From Mycogone perniciosa (taxonomy: Eukaryota; Ascomycota; Sordariomycetes; Hypocreales; Hypocreaceae): a DNA stretch of 64,000 nt. Where the stretch lies: positions 337,998-401,997 of the forward strand of contig JAOALB010000008.1 of assembly GCA_025331125.1 (NCBI GenBank), in the 5' to 3' direction. Shown piece after piece: positions 22,875 through 32,653 of the stretch; the stretch's first letter is position 1; each line of letters begins with the position of its first letter. The notes beneath the pieces were generated by a model. The model was not told the origin of the DNA, searched no databases, and saw only the letters and a list, made by a program, of their open reading frames with translations. Both the position numbers and the translations under genes were made by a program.

Positions 22875-24496
22875 ATGGGGCAACCACCACCATCCCCAGC
22901 AGCCTCCACCGATAACATCATTCCAAGGAAGCGCCGAGGAAACACTGGCACTGACGGTCCATACGCTCAGAACTCGACAGTCCTCAGCACAATCACTGGA
23001 CCCTATGCACAAGGACAGTCAGAATACGGTGCTCTGTATCATGAAAGGAACTTGACGGCCCACGCCGAATTCTCTAGTCACTCGCCTCCCAGTCAGGACC
23101 TCGTATTTGTGAGCCCTTCAAGAGTCAAACGTGTATGTTCGAATAGCGCTGAACAGGATCTCAGTTCACGTATCCGCGCAAGAGCTACACAGCCGCTGAG
23201 TTTCACGGCTCGATGTCAGGAGAGACTAGCAATAGCGTAAGATACCAATACATGACCTGTAGATGGTGCTGCTAAGACTTCAACTAGGCCTTTTCACGAT
23301 ACACACCTGAGACATCACCTCCGGCTCGTCCTCAGATAGTGGATGTCATAACGAGTCACAAAGAGCAGAGCATTTTGAAGACCCCAACACCTACCAGATG
23401 CCGTACGACGAGGGATCGTCGAGCTGAGAAAAAAAACAGGGAGTCACGACGGCGAGATCCGACAAGCTCTATTGGCAAGCCCCTATCGGCAATTGCGTTA
23501 GAGGTCCCGGATGTTTTTGTTCCTGATGCCGCAGCATTTGCTACTCGGCCGGTTGACGTACGTCGCAAGGAGGCTATAGACGCAGGGAAAATCAAACGTC
23601 CACTCAACGCATTCATGCTGTACCGCAAGTCCTATCAGAATGTTGCGAAGACTCGGTGCGCAAGGAACAATCACCAGCAGGTATCCACAGTCTGTGGAGA
23701 TTCCTGGACTTCTTGCGAACCACCGGACATTGTCAGCGAATTCAATCGCCTCGCTGGAATCGAGAAGCAAATGCATGAACAGGCATTTCCCGATTACAAG
23801 TACGACCCTGTCCTTACAAAGAAGCCTGGAGACGATGGAGACGTCTCCATTTTCACGTCAGACACAAGTGACCCTGAATATATCAACCGTCGAACAGGGA
23901 CAAAACGCAATGCACGGAAACGCGAGGTTAGAAACGCGCTACGGCTTAGTGAACACCCCCAGGCGCCTCAGTATGAGGAGTACTCAGAGATTGTAGAGAT
24001 GGCACCCTCATGGCACAGTGTGCCAACTACCGGCCCTTATTGGAGTTCTCCTGTTTTACGGCCTCTTCCTACCCCCTATGATGAGGAGCACCCTACCTAT
24101 GTCAACCAAATATACCGAGAACAAGTCATCGGGTCTATGGGGGATCCGATCATCAGCAGAAGCCCGTCACCTATTATCAACTGCCTAGACCGAGGTCTAG
24201 TAGTGGACCCCGATCTTTGTTTTGTGGACACTTCTATTGACCCGTCACTTCTCCCAGAGTCGACTATTATGTCCTATAATGGCATTCTTCATGGTCTGCC
24301 GATGGAAATGCAGGAGGAGTGGTACCAGCAGCCAGCGGGCAGGCAAGATATAGGAGTCATGATGCCGGATTTGGACGGCAATGAGTCGTTTAATGCCTAT
24401 CTGAGAGGAAATGAGCAAGATTGGAAGATTGAGCAGTTGGACGACGTCAGTCAGTTTAATGATTGGATGTCCCAAACTGTTGAGTCTGGCATGTGA
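22875..24496 (+). CDS. HMG-box transcription factor (MATA/Ste11-type box)
   Basis: Probable sequence-specific DNA-binding regulator; related fungal proteins act in mating and sexual development. Exons: 22875-23108, 23165-23236 and 23288-24496, 504 residues. The start MGQPPPSPAAS was chosen as the ATG nearest protein-like sequence; the frame stays open further upstream. The 56-bp first intron (GTGAGC...TCTCAG, branch GCTGAAC) and the second (GTAAGA...AACTAG) are both needed to bring FTYPRKSYTAAEFHGSMSGE and AFSRYTPETSPPARPQ into one frame. The HMG box, about residues 204-274, reads IKRPLNAFMLYRKSYQNVAK, then HQQVSTVCGDSW, EFNRLAGIEKQMHEQAFPDY and KYDP, close to the MATA class. A basic stretch (RDRRAEKKNRESRRR) precedes it. 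The acidic Tyr/Pro-rich C-terminus may activate. It is not embedded in a recognisable MAT locus (no APN2 or SLA2 flank). Confidence 0.82.
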
Positions 24497-25060
24497 AAAT
24501 AGGAACATGGTTCGGCTTGTGGTTATGGGGAATTATGATGACATGGAGAGGATATGTGTATAGATGGGGCGGAGTGGTCGTGATGTTGAGTCAGGCAGAG
24601 GGGCGCCTTGAATGCATTTCTCCATATCCCCTAATCACTTATTTTCCATTATTGTTATTGGAAGGTCTGAAGAAGATTAACACTTGTGGAAAAGGAATGA
24701 AAACATACCCGTCTCCTAAGAAATCTATCGCAATAAGTGCCCTTTCATTTTTCGAAGGAGTCAAACCGATAATAGTAAGGACCGATGGACAAGTGTGTGA
24801 ACACACCTTTACACAGGGGTAAAGTAATTTAGTACCTGCTACGGAGTACTTCGTACTAAACATAGCAAGCTAATACTTAGTTGGTACGGAGTACGGAGTA
24901 CTCCGTACATGGTATACATAATAGTACTTTAGTGTTTTGGTAGGTGGCGTGAGCTTACTTAAGCGCCTGAACTCCAGATTCGCCTGAACCTAGTCATGCA
25001 AACAACGCCCAAGACTTCCTCGGACTGTCTACTCGTCAACAAACACATCGTATATCAGAC
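24497..25060. other. Intergenic region, no gene seen
   Basis: Lies between the HMG-box gene and EMC5. At 24838-24910 it contains one of the densest runs of the short motif family, with overlapping TACGGAGTAC, TACTTCGTAC and ACTCCGTAC words. Confidence 0.6.
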
Positions 25061-25536
25061 ATGACGTGGATATCAAGGTCTGTGACCTTTGCAGGTCTCA
25101 TTTTCCTTGCACACGCGTAAGTTCTCCCTCATACTAGCTGCCAGGCTCCAGGGGTATCAGACTAACAATAAAGTTAAGCTGCTACTCAGCGCAGGAACAC
25201 GCAGCTCTCTCATCCACATTGGCCAAACATGCTCTGCCTCTTCAACAATCAAAAATTACCTTACCGTTAGACCTATGCATTGAAACCGTCGTGGCAACTC
25301 TAATGATATGCTTCGGCCTCGTACTTGGCTCAGAGAAGCCGCGACCTATACGTTGGGATGTTTGGGCGGGGAAGATTGAGCGTGAGGGTGATGTCGGTTT
25401 TCTTGACGGAGCGGGCGAGGTCGATAGGGAGTTTCGGGGTAATCCTTTTGGAGTTTTGGAGAACCGTCCCGGCTTCGTTGATATCCGCAAACTGCGACGT
25501 GAGTTTACCAATTGGGCTGAGGGAACTGGCAAATGA
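25061..25536 (+). CDS. EMC5: ER membrane protein complex subunit 5 (MMGT-type)
   Basis: Core membrane subunit of the EMC insertase, also described as a membrane magnesium transporter. Exons: 25061-25116 and 25179-25536, 137 residues, a normal length. The intron is GTAAGT...GTTAAG. The N-terminus ISRSVTFAGLIFLAHACYSAQEH is the family's first transmembrane segment plus signature; the second (LPLDLCIETVVATLMICFGLVLG) is followed by a cytosolic domain with WDVWAGKIEREG, NPFGVLENRPGFVDIR and a charged end, as in EMC5/Kre27. Splicing within the HACYS codons fixes the junction. It lies 22 kb from the gene for its partner subunit EMC6. Confidence 0.92.
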
Positions 25537-26418
25537 AAGGTGGCCACAACGTACGATATCGGCACCGTTGACTACAATACACTCATTAGGGCACAGTGCC
25601 TTCTGACGTCGGGGACATCCCCATATTTTAAACCCTCATAGTGTATCTCTGGGCAAGAAAGGGAAGCAAAGTATATCCCGATACCTAACATACCCGATTT
25701 TGTGCTTACCCAGCCGAGTTGCAATGGGTTGAGTTGCAATGGGTTAGTAGGGCGTGTTTAGAAGGAGGAGGAGGAGGCGCGTCACGCATACAACTCCAAA
25801 ACGGCAATCGAACTTGGGCATCAACCCGTAACCCTCAAATCGTCTCCCACCCCTGAGCATGTACTTAACACTCACATGTTCTGCCGATGGTGAACAGCTG
25901 TTCATCGAGAATTGGAAACACAGATCATAGCTGGATCTTTCCTTCGCAATCAACACGCCATTGAGACGCACACAACAATGAGGCAAAAGATAGCTTGGAG
26001 GGCTTTTATGGGTACTATCCAAGTGCTTGGTACTACCTTGATATAATACTGCCTGACTTCTTTATAATCCTCCATCGCCATCCCGCTTCTCTTAGGCTAA
26101 TAAGTATCTACTACTACTATTAGTACTATTCAGTATTGCTAAGGTACTAAGCAGGTACTTTTGGTGGAAAATTACAGATACTTGCCTGTAGGGTGTTGGA
26201 TTTCATGGCACCTGCCCATTCGAACCCAGGAGCATTTTACGGCCCAGGCCGGCAAGCACCATCACTGGAGGGAATGTCTTCCTCCACCAAACACCTCGTC
26301 TCCTCGGTATCCGTTGCGGGGTATAGCATGCCTCTAAAGTCTTATGCTCTGAAATAGACTATTCTGCTTTCTTTTGGGATTTTTTCCTCGGATCAAAAGG
26401 GCTCCAAAGGTCGGCAAC
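25537..26418. other. Intergenic region, no gene seen
   Basis: Space between EMC5 and MSH5. It includes a short tandem duplication, GAGTTGCAATGGGTT repeated in 25712-25746, and a CTACTACTACTATTAGTACT stretch near 26109. Two spots with TTCGAA/TTCGAT cores were examined as tRNA candidates and failed. Confidence 0.55.
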
Positions 26419-29400
26419 ATGCCTCGACGTCCCTTCCACAAGGCCCCCTATGCAACCTCATTCCCTGCCCGGATACGTGATAACCCCCATAGACCTACAC
26501 GTGTTAGGTCGAGCTCATCCTGCTGTTCATCGACCGGTAGATCGACTGTTGACCGGATGGGTGGCATCCCAAGGGACTATGATTCCCCTGATAATGTCAT
26601 TGATGACATGGCAGATGGGGACTGCGATGACAGTGTTTTACAGGAAGTCATCATGGCCCTTGACGTGAGAGATAAAACTACAATGGGCTGTGCCTTCTTC
26701 AGCACAATGGAGGGCATTCTCAGACTTTCAGACGAGGTGCCTATGGCCGATACAGAGGTTGCTGAGCAGTTCCTCATCCACGTTCAGCCCACAACAGTTC
26801 TGGTTTCGGGGAGGGCTCCAGAAAGTATTCTATCCTTCCTAGAGGAACGGGCGGAGTCAAGTAGCCAAGGTCGTCAAATATCTCATTGCATTACATTGGA
26901 GAGCACCTGACTGATTCATTTCTAGCTCACGAGTCACCCAACTTTATCCTCCATGTTCTGCCATCTTCTGATTTCTCCTACGCATCCGCCTGCGAAAAAC
27001 TTGTCTCACTTGTTCTGCACCCCGCTACGCCGCCTCAAGCCATTTTTTCTACGGGGGGTGCCAGCCATCTTGCTATCAATTCTGACGGCCCCTTGAATGA
27101 CAACAGCCGCCAAGAATCCCACAACATAAGGCTCATTCGCTGCGGTTCACTTATCAACCTCGATGGCCTTTCTTCGGTAATGCCGTCTTGCATCAGCCGT
27201 TTATAACACACGCTGATACGTTTCAGGTTAATTCCGCAGGTGCTGTGCTGGCTGATCTGCACCGACGTCGGTCTATAAGACTCCTCCCGGACGGCCAAAG
27301 CGCAGAACTCATGTTTCGCGTAAATTCCATTCAACTGTTCTCCCTGTCAGGCTATATGTTTGTCAATGAGGACACTCTGCTGTCCTTGCAGATCATCCAG
27401 CACGAACCACACCCAAACAGCCAGGCCTGGGGCTGTAATTCCAACGGACAGGGAACGAAGGAGAGCCTCTCTGTCTATGGTCTCTTTCATCTTCTAGCTT
27501 CCACGCCTCAGGGCCGCACTTATCTGCGGCAGCTATTCCTTCGGCCTACATTAATGCTTGACGTTGTCATGGAGAGACAACGTACGATATCGTTCCTCCT
27601 CCGCCCGGAAAATGAGGGAAAGATCAAGCAGGCGACTTCCATTTTACGCAAAATAAAAAATTTAAGATCCACAGTGATGCACCTACACAAAGGCATCAAC
27701 TCCCCGTCTATGGGCCGGTCATTCGACAGAGGTGTATAGGCTACACTCGGACGATTCGCAGCCCAGGCGCTGAGACTCAGGGAGGTGGCTAAAACTCTAG
27801 GTGAGGGTAGCCAGAGTGAAACAGTTTCCAAGGCAAGTAAAATTCAGTAATATGCGCTTATTCACATTCTAACCCTCCATCAGCTCATTGCGGGTATCTC
27901 CCCCCACGGCCTCTTATCAGTGGGCGAAATGATCAACAGGATCGTTGACTTTGATCAATCAAAATCACGACAGCGTTGTTCAGTAAAGGCTGGTGTTGAT
28001 GATCGACTCGACAAGCTCAAAAGACAATACGATGGCATGGGAAATTTTTTGACTGAAGTAGTGGACCAAGTGAGTCAGGAATTGCCAGAATGGGCTTGCC
28101 AATACATTCGATCTTGCATTTTCTTGCCCCAACTGGGATTTTTGATGGTGGTCGAGCAAGACCCCCATACCGGGAACGGCAAGTATGAAGGGGAGGGCAC
28201 AAATGATGATCGATGGGAGAAATTGTTCACCGATGATGGAACAGTTTGCTACAAGAATCGTTACATGTTGGAGCTTGACCATCAATACGGGGACATGTAT
28301 TGTGAAATCGGCGGTGGGTTACAAACTGCCCGACTTTGGACCTTGACTAATCTGATGTGAGTAGATAGGGAAGTGGAAATACTGCACCAACTAGCCACAG
28401 ATATCTTAAAGCATGAAGAAGCACTCGTCTCAACTTCGGATATGTGTGGCGAGTTCGACGCCATGCTGGCTCTGGCGATCGGTGCCAAGAAATATGGTTG
28501 GACAGCCCCGCAGATGACAACGGCAAATATTCTCGATATCAAGGGCGGTCGACACCCATTGCAAGAGCTCGTAGTGCCATCTTTCGTGCCGAATGACCTC
28601 TATATTGCTGGGGGGCAATCGGAGTCTCCAGACACAGCGCCAGATGAGCCTCGAGCCTTGGTTTTAACAGGGCCAAATCATTCCGGCAAGAGTATTTACA
28701 TTAAGCAGGCGGCTATAATCGTTTACCTCGCGCATATTGGTAGTTTTGTACCGGCCCAACAAGCGACAGTCGGCATCACGGACAAGATCTTGACACGCAT
28801 TTCAGCACGTGACAGTGTGTCCCGAATGGAGAGCGCATTCGCGAGAGATCTTAAACAAGCGGCACAGACCATAAAATATTCGACAGTCAGGAGCTTGGTG
28901 GTCGTAGACGAGTTTGGGAAAGGAACTAATGCTGATGGCGGAGCAGGCCTACTCACCGGTCTGCTGGACCATTTTCTGTCTCTTGGGACCAACATGCCAA
29001 GACTACTGCTTGCAACACACTTCCACGAGATTTTCGGTGGAGATTACTTGAATCGATATGATAAACTGTGTCTTGGCCACATGGATGTGAGGACCGACTG
29101 GGAAGCTGCCCAAATGGAAGACCAAGTAATGTACCTTTTCAAGTTTGCCTCAGGTCACAGCACGTCAAGTTTCGGGAGTCAGTGCGCTGCACTCAATGGA
29201 GTACCCCGAGCGGTTGTTGACCGATCCGAGGCAATTTCACTTCTTCTTAGCCGAAACGAAGACTTGGGCTCATCTTGCGCCAGATTGTCATATGAGGAGG
29301 AAAGACATCTGGAGGCTGCTGAGGCAGTGGCACGGCAATTTCTGCAGGTGGTGTTCGGCCCATCATGGGATAGCACAACAACAGATGTCAAAAGTCTATT

Positions 29401-29428
29401 GGAAAGCATCTTATCATCTCCATCGTAG
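26419..29428 (+). pseudogene. MSH5: MutS homologue 5 with an in-frame stop codon
   Basis: Meiosis-specific MutS-family protein that, with Msh4, stabilises crossover intermediates. Exons: 26419-26869, 26926-27176, 27227-27832, 27884-28313 and 28365-29428, 933 codons. Walker A is GPNHSGKS, Walker B VVVDEFGKGT; SFVPAQQATVGITDKILTRI, ARDSVSR and LLATHFHEIF are also typical. A TAG at 27737-27739 interrupts exon 3 in SFDRGV*ATLGRFAAQALRL. Human MSH5 has a Trp there (WQVLYKTVYSALGLRD), so TGG has become TAG. The frame continues intact past it. Intron 3 (27833-27883) has a GC donor (AAG|GCAAGT), phase 0, required to join ETVSK to LIAGISPHGLLS. Intron 1's donor, GTCGTC, is weak. The gene could be a recent pseudogene, use readthrough, or reflect an assembly error. 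Apart from the stop, identity as MSH5 is firm. Confidence 0.85.
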
Positions 29429-30196
29429 AATTGCATGATTTGCCAAAAGGGCGGCCAGGCGACGTGGTATCACCCTACGAGTCGTCCAGGGGGAATGCCG
29501 ATCTGTTCACATGACTGTGTTTCTTTTTTCCTTGGTGCATTAGCTTAAATTTATGGTTGACGATTCAGCACTTCAAATTTGTTGTCTAGCTGCGAAATAA
29601 ATGGTTGGGCGTTGAGCTCGCCCCGTGAAAACTCAAGCCCCCCAGCACGATAAAGTTGGGAACGGGCCAATGATCCTGACCTTACCAAGGCCAAAGAGTC
29701 ACCACTGGTGATGAGAGTCAATTCTGTAAGCCCAGATAAGTAATGAGAATGTGAAAGCCATTGGAGTTTTCCACCTTAGATTAGCAATCCCAGATGCGCT
29801 CCTTTGCACCTCTTTTAGCGAAGTTGGCTGTGATGCTTGAGAGCCTAGTTGCACCTCTGCCACAGAGAAAGATCCTATTCCCTCTGGTCATTCAGAACGT
29901 CTAGTGAAAGAGTTTCTCGAAGACCAATGATGGAGGGGGATTTGATGGCCTATGGATTGACCACATAATGCACAATTTCTGAGGGGTCTGCCTCCAAGCC
30001 CACATGTTATTGCGCACCATTCTCGCCTCTTCGAGTGTATGAACATGCCTGGTTCTAGTTTAACCCATGCTATGTCGAATCTAAGGATCGTAAAGGTCAT
30101 AACAACTTTTCGTAATTGCAAAATAGCGTATGCAAATGATAACTGAGCTCTATGGATTGACGGCGTTGTTGAACTTTGGAATAGTACCAGGTGCAA
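29429..30196. other. Convergent intergenic region, no gene seen
   Basis: Carries the 3' ends of MSH5 and the Cys-rich secreted protein gene. Ordinary composition; ORFs are short and none resembles a known family. Confidence 0.55.
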
Positions 30197-30958
30197 TCAG
30201 GGACTTTGGCCGATCATCAGCATGATCATAAAACAGGTGCCTGCGACCATGACTGTCAAAGATGGTGGCGGGGGGTTACTGGCGATCGCACCAGACTCCT
30301 TGCCAAACGATTCGCATTTGGTCGCTTCCAGACCAGAACAAGCTCTGGAGCTTAGACTTGAGCAGATGGGTGTCGCCTGGGCTCCCAAGTCCGTCCTGGT
30401 AGCTTCGACAGTGGTTCCCCCACCACCTGGCACGACTATTGTCACGGGATAGCCGTTGTCGCCGCCTAGGCCCGTCACGCAGGCCTCATAGTTTTTGGAA
30501 CACGCCCCGATGGCAGACGCGCAGGACGCACTGTTCTCAAATGTCGTCTGCGCATATGGGAAGGAGAAATAGGGGTTCGACACATACGACGTTGCGGCGG
30601 TCGGGGTGCTTCCAGGTGGATTTGCTGGTGCAGTGCCGGTGCAGATGGCCCTGTGTCCCAATTAGGTGTTAGTCAAAACAAACTTGTTCCAAAATGTTCG
30701 CTTCACTCACCCAGAAGGACAGCAGGCCGGATTGTTGTTTGAATCAAGAGCGCATGTCTGGCCGTTCTGGCAACATACGTCATTGAAGATGGCGCCAAGA
30801 GAAGCAGGACACTGGAATGTGTCGGCAGGACAGTTGGCCCTCTTGAGCAGCGCAGACGTTGCTGGGAAATAAGTTTTAGGCGCAAGTGAAGCAGACGACA
30901 AAGAAAGGCATGTCATGAGTAGAGTGAGATGCAGGAACCGGCAATACCGGTCGTACAT
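30197..30958 (-). CDS. Secreted Cys-rich protein, probably GPI-anchored
   Basis: Predicted cell-surface protein of unknown role. Exons on the minus strand: 30958-30711 and 30650-30197, 233 residues; intron GTGAGT...GACACAG. The N-terminus is a signal peptide (hydrophobic core LHLTLLMTCLSLSSASLA). The mature part has a Cys cluster (CPADTFQCPASL, VCCQNGQTCALD, NPACCPSG) resembling fungal surface proteins with a compact disulphide module, then Tyr/Phe/Ser-rich sequence (ATSYVSNPYFSFPYAQTTF) and further paired cysteines (CASAIGACSKNYEACV, CSSLSSRACSGLEATKC). The C-terminal hydrophobic tail (SLTVMVAGTCFMIMLMIG) after a Ser/Pro stretch fits a GPI signal. ATG at 30958 was chosen because the frame above it lacks an ATG. 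No enzyme motif is visible. Confidence 0.8.
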
Positions 30959-31783
30959 TGTGAACAGAATCACAACCCGTTGAATGATGCGCAGTAGTAG
31001 TATGCAGATGGTAGCAGATATTATGGAGTTTAGGTAGTCTGTCGCGACCTACGGAGTACATACACAGGAGGTCGAGCTTCCAAGAAAAGGTCCGCGCTAA
31101 CTGAATAAGGCCTCTTAGCAGTTTAAAGTACCTAGTAGTACATAAGCTTACGAGTAATACTACTACTTAGGTAGTACTAAGACAAGATAGTTATATACCT
31201 ATACCTACCAGGAAACTACTAAATAATAGTATGGAGTAGTAGGAGTAGTAATAATTGTATTTACTTGATACCTAATACTTCTATTATAGTACTAGTAAGA
31301 AATTATCTTTATATTAGGTATATAGAGGTATTAATATCTATTCTGAATATATAAACTATATTGAACTATAATATGCGTAAGTAGGCAATTTTGATACCTG
31401 TAGGCTCTATCCTTATAGCCTACTATAAATGCCTAATAATAAAAACTAACACGACTCTTTTAGTGGTTAGTATAATAATACTATATGCCGCAAGGATCAC
31501 AAAGGTTAGTTTTATACAAAACCTATATCTTAATTTTGTAATTGGAGAATAATGCAGATATATATTTCTATATAAGATCGTGATATGGGTCTTGTATAAA
31601 ACTAACCTTTGTAATCCTTGCAGCATGTATATACTCTAGGTGCTACTACCGCTACACTGGGAATTACGCAGTAGGTAGTACATAAGCTTTTTACGGGGTA
31701 CTGCGAAGTATGTAGGTACTTAGTACTGAGGTAACTACCTTCTGCCAGATTCTTGAACTCCACCTTTACTAACCTCCAAAGCT
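30959..31783. other. AT-rich intergenic region with an inverted repeat
   Basis: Composition drops in GC from about 31130 to 31640, unlike the flanking genes. TAGTACT words are frequent at 31130-31300. A pair of ~43-bp inverted arms lies within (separate entry). No coding potential. Confidence 0.6.
31486..31628. repeat. Inverted-repeat (foldback or MITE-like) element
   Basis: The left arm at 31486-31528 and the right arm at 31582-31626 are near-perfect reverse complements: the left contains CAAGGATCACAAAGGTTAG and TTTTATACAAAACC, the right read backwards CAAGGATTACAAAGGTTAG and TTTTATACAAGACC. Nearly all differences are C/T or A/G transitions, as RIP or deamination would give. The spacer is about 53 bp and AT-rich. 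It may be a miniature inverted-repeat element; no clear target duplication is visible. Confidence 0.7.
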
Positions 31784-32653
31784 CTAGCCGCGCACATGAG
31801 CCAAGATCTGCCTCAGTCGCCCAAGCGCCTTCGCATCAGGCGCATTTTCGCCGGAGACTTGTTGGGCTGCGAGTTGATCAACTTCTAGTTTGGCTTCAGC
31901 AACTAGGGGCTCCAAGTCACCCCAAACTTGGCTGTTATAGGCCGCCAAGACGTCGCTCCATTGCCGAAGCCAGAGACTCTGTGCTGCAGCAGTGTCTGTA
32001 GTCCCAAGATGGAGTGCCGCTTCCCGTGAAGCCTCCGGATGGAGGATAAAATCGGGAGTGAAGTCGAGCAGCTTCTCCCAAGGAGGCTGGCTTTCTATTG
32101 GGCGAAATAGGGCCTCGCGTAGTCGTTCCGCCTCTGCTGGTTGGAGAAACTCATACTCTCCTTCTCGTTCCAGCGCATTAGTGGGATCATCAGGGAGGGA
32201 GAGAAGCTCGACAACCGCGGATCCGTCCAATGCTTCTTGCTCGGCGACCGAATTGCTGGGCACCTGCATATCAAATATCTCCCTGGATAGTAGATCATGA
32301 GACCCAGTGATAAAAGTGTCGAAAGCTTCAGATGAATCATGAGTGTCTCCAGCCGTTCTCAGCGTTTGGGGCTGATGAATTATCTGTGATGAGGACTCTC
32401 CAGGCATGATTGACGATTGACCAATACCCCTCGAGCTGCCCATTGTCTTTGACGCTGGTACAAACCCCGGGATGGAATGTCTCGTAGTTAAAGCATTGGT
32501 TACCAGTTTCCCGGATGCTTGGAGACGACCAACTATTGTCTCTTCCTTAGCCTTTCCCTTTCCCTTGTCCGGACCTGCTTTCTGATATTCGCTTGCCTCG
32601 ATAGTCGGTTGAATTCCATCATTATGGCGGTGTGCATGATCTTGATCCTCCAT
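31784..32653 (-). CDS. Hypothetical protein, acidic and intronless
   Basis: Single-exon ORF of 289 residues from the ATG at 32653 (MEDQDHAHRHNDG); the frame extends 25 codons further upstream, but that stretch is poorly protein-like. The N-terminal third is disordered, with a Lys/Gly patch (GPDKGKGKAKEETIVGRL). The middle is Ser/acidic (HDSSEAFDTFI, FDMQVPSNSVAEQEALDGS). The C-terminal 120 residues look structured and helical, with AEAERLREALFRPIE, PWEKLLDFTPDFILHPE and SLWLRQWSDVLAAYNSQVWG, then LVAEAKLEVDQLAAQQ. No membrane segment or signal peptide. Codon composition matches the neighbours. I do not recognise the family; the conserved-looking C-terminus suggests a genuine fungal gene. Confidence 0.7.
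   Translation of the reverse strand: MEDQDHAHRHNDGIQPTIEASEYQKAGPDKGKGKAKEETIVGRLQASGKLVTNALTTRHSIPGFVPASKTMGSSRGIGQSSIMPGESSSQIIHQPQTLRTAGDTHDSSEAFDTFITGSHDLLSREIFDMQVPSNSVAEQEALDGSAVVELLSLPDDPTNALEREGEYEFLQPAEAERLREALFRPIESQPPWEKLLDFTPDFILHPEASREAALHLGTTDTAAAQSLWLRQWSDVLAAYNSQVWGDLEPLVAEAKLEVDQLAAQQVSGENAPDAKALGRLRQILAHVRG

Noticed and set aside
22875..24496. MAT1-2 idiomorph
   Set aside because: The HMG box fits the MATA class, but the flanks lack APN2, SLA2 or other mating-locus genes (the SLA1 homologue at 42.9 kb is a different gene).
25780..25850. Minus-strand tRNA candidate around AAGTTCGATTGCC
   Set aside because: No C closing the T loop, no T-stem pairing and no acceptor stem.
26200..26260. 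Minus-strand tRNA candidate around GGGTTCGAATGGG
   Set aside because: T stem cannot pair and no anticodon arm can be found.
27733..27762. A 30-nt intron (GTGTATAGG...TTCGCAG) that would remove the MSH5 stop in frame
   Set aside because: Too short for a fungal spliceosomal intron, and it would delete codons that align with conserved MSH5 sequence.
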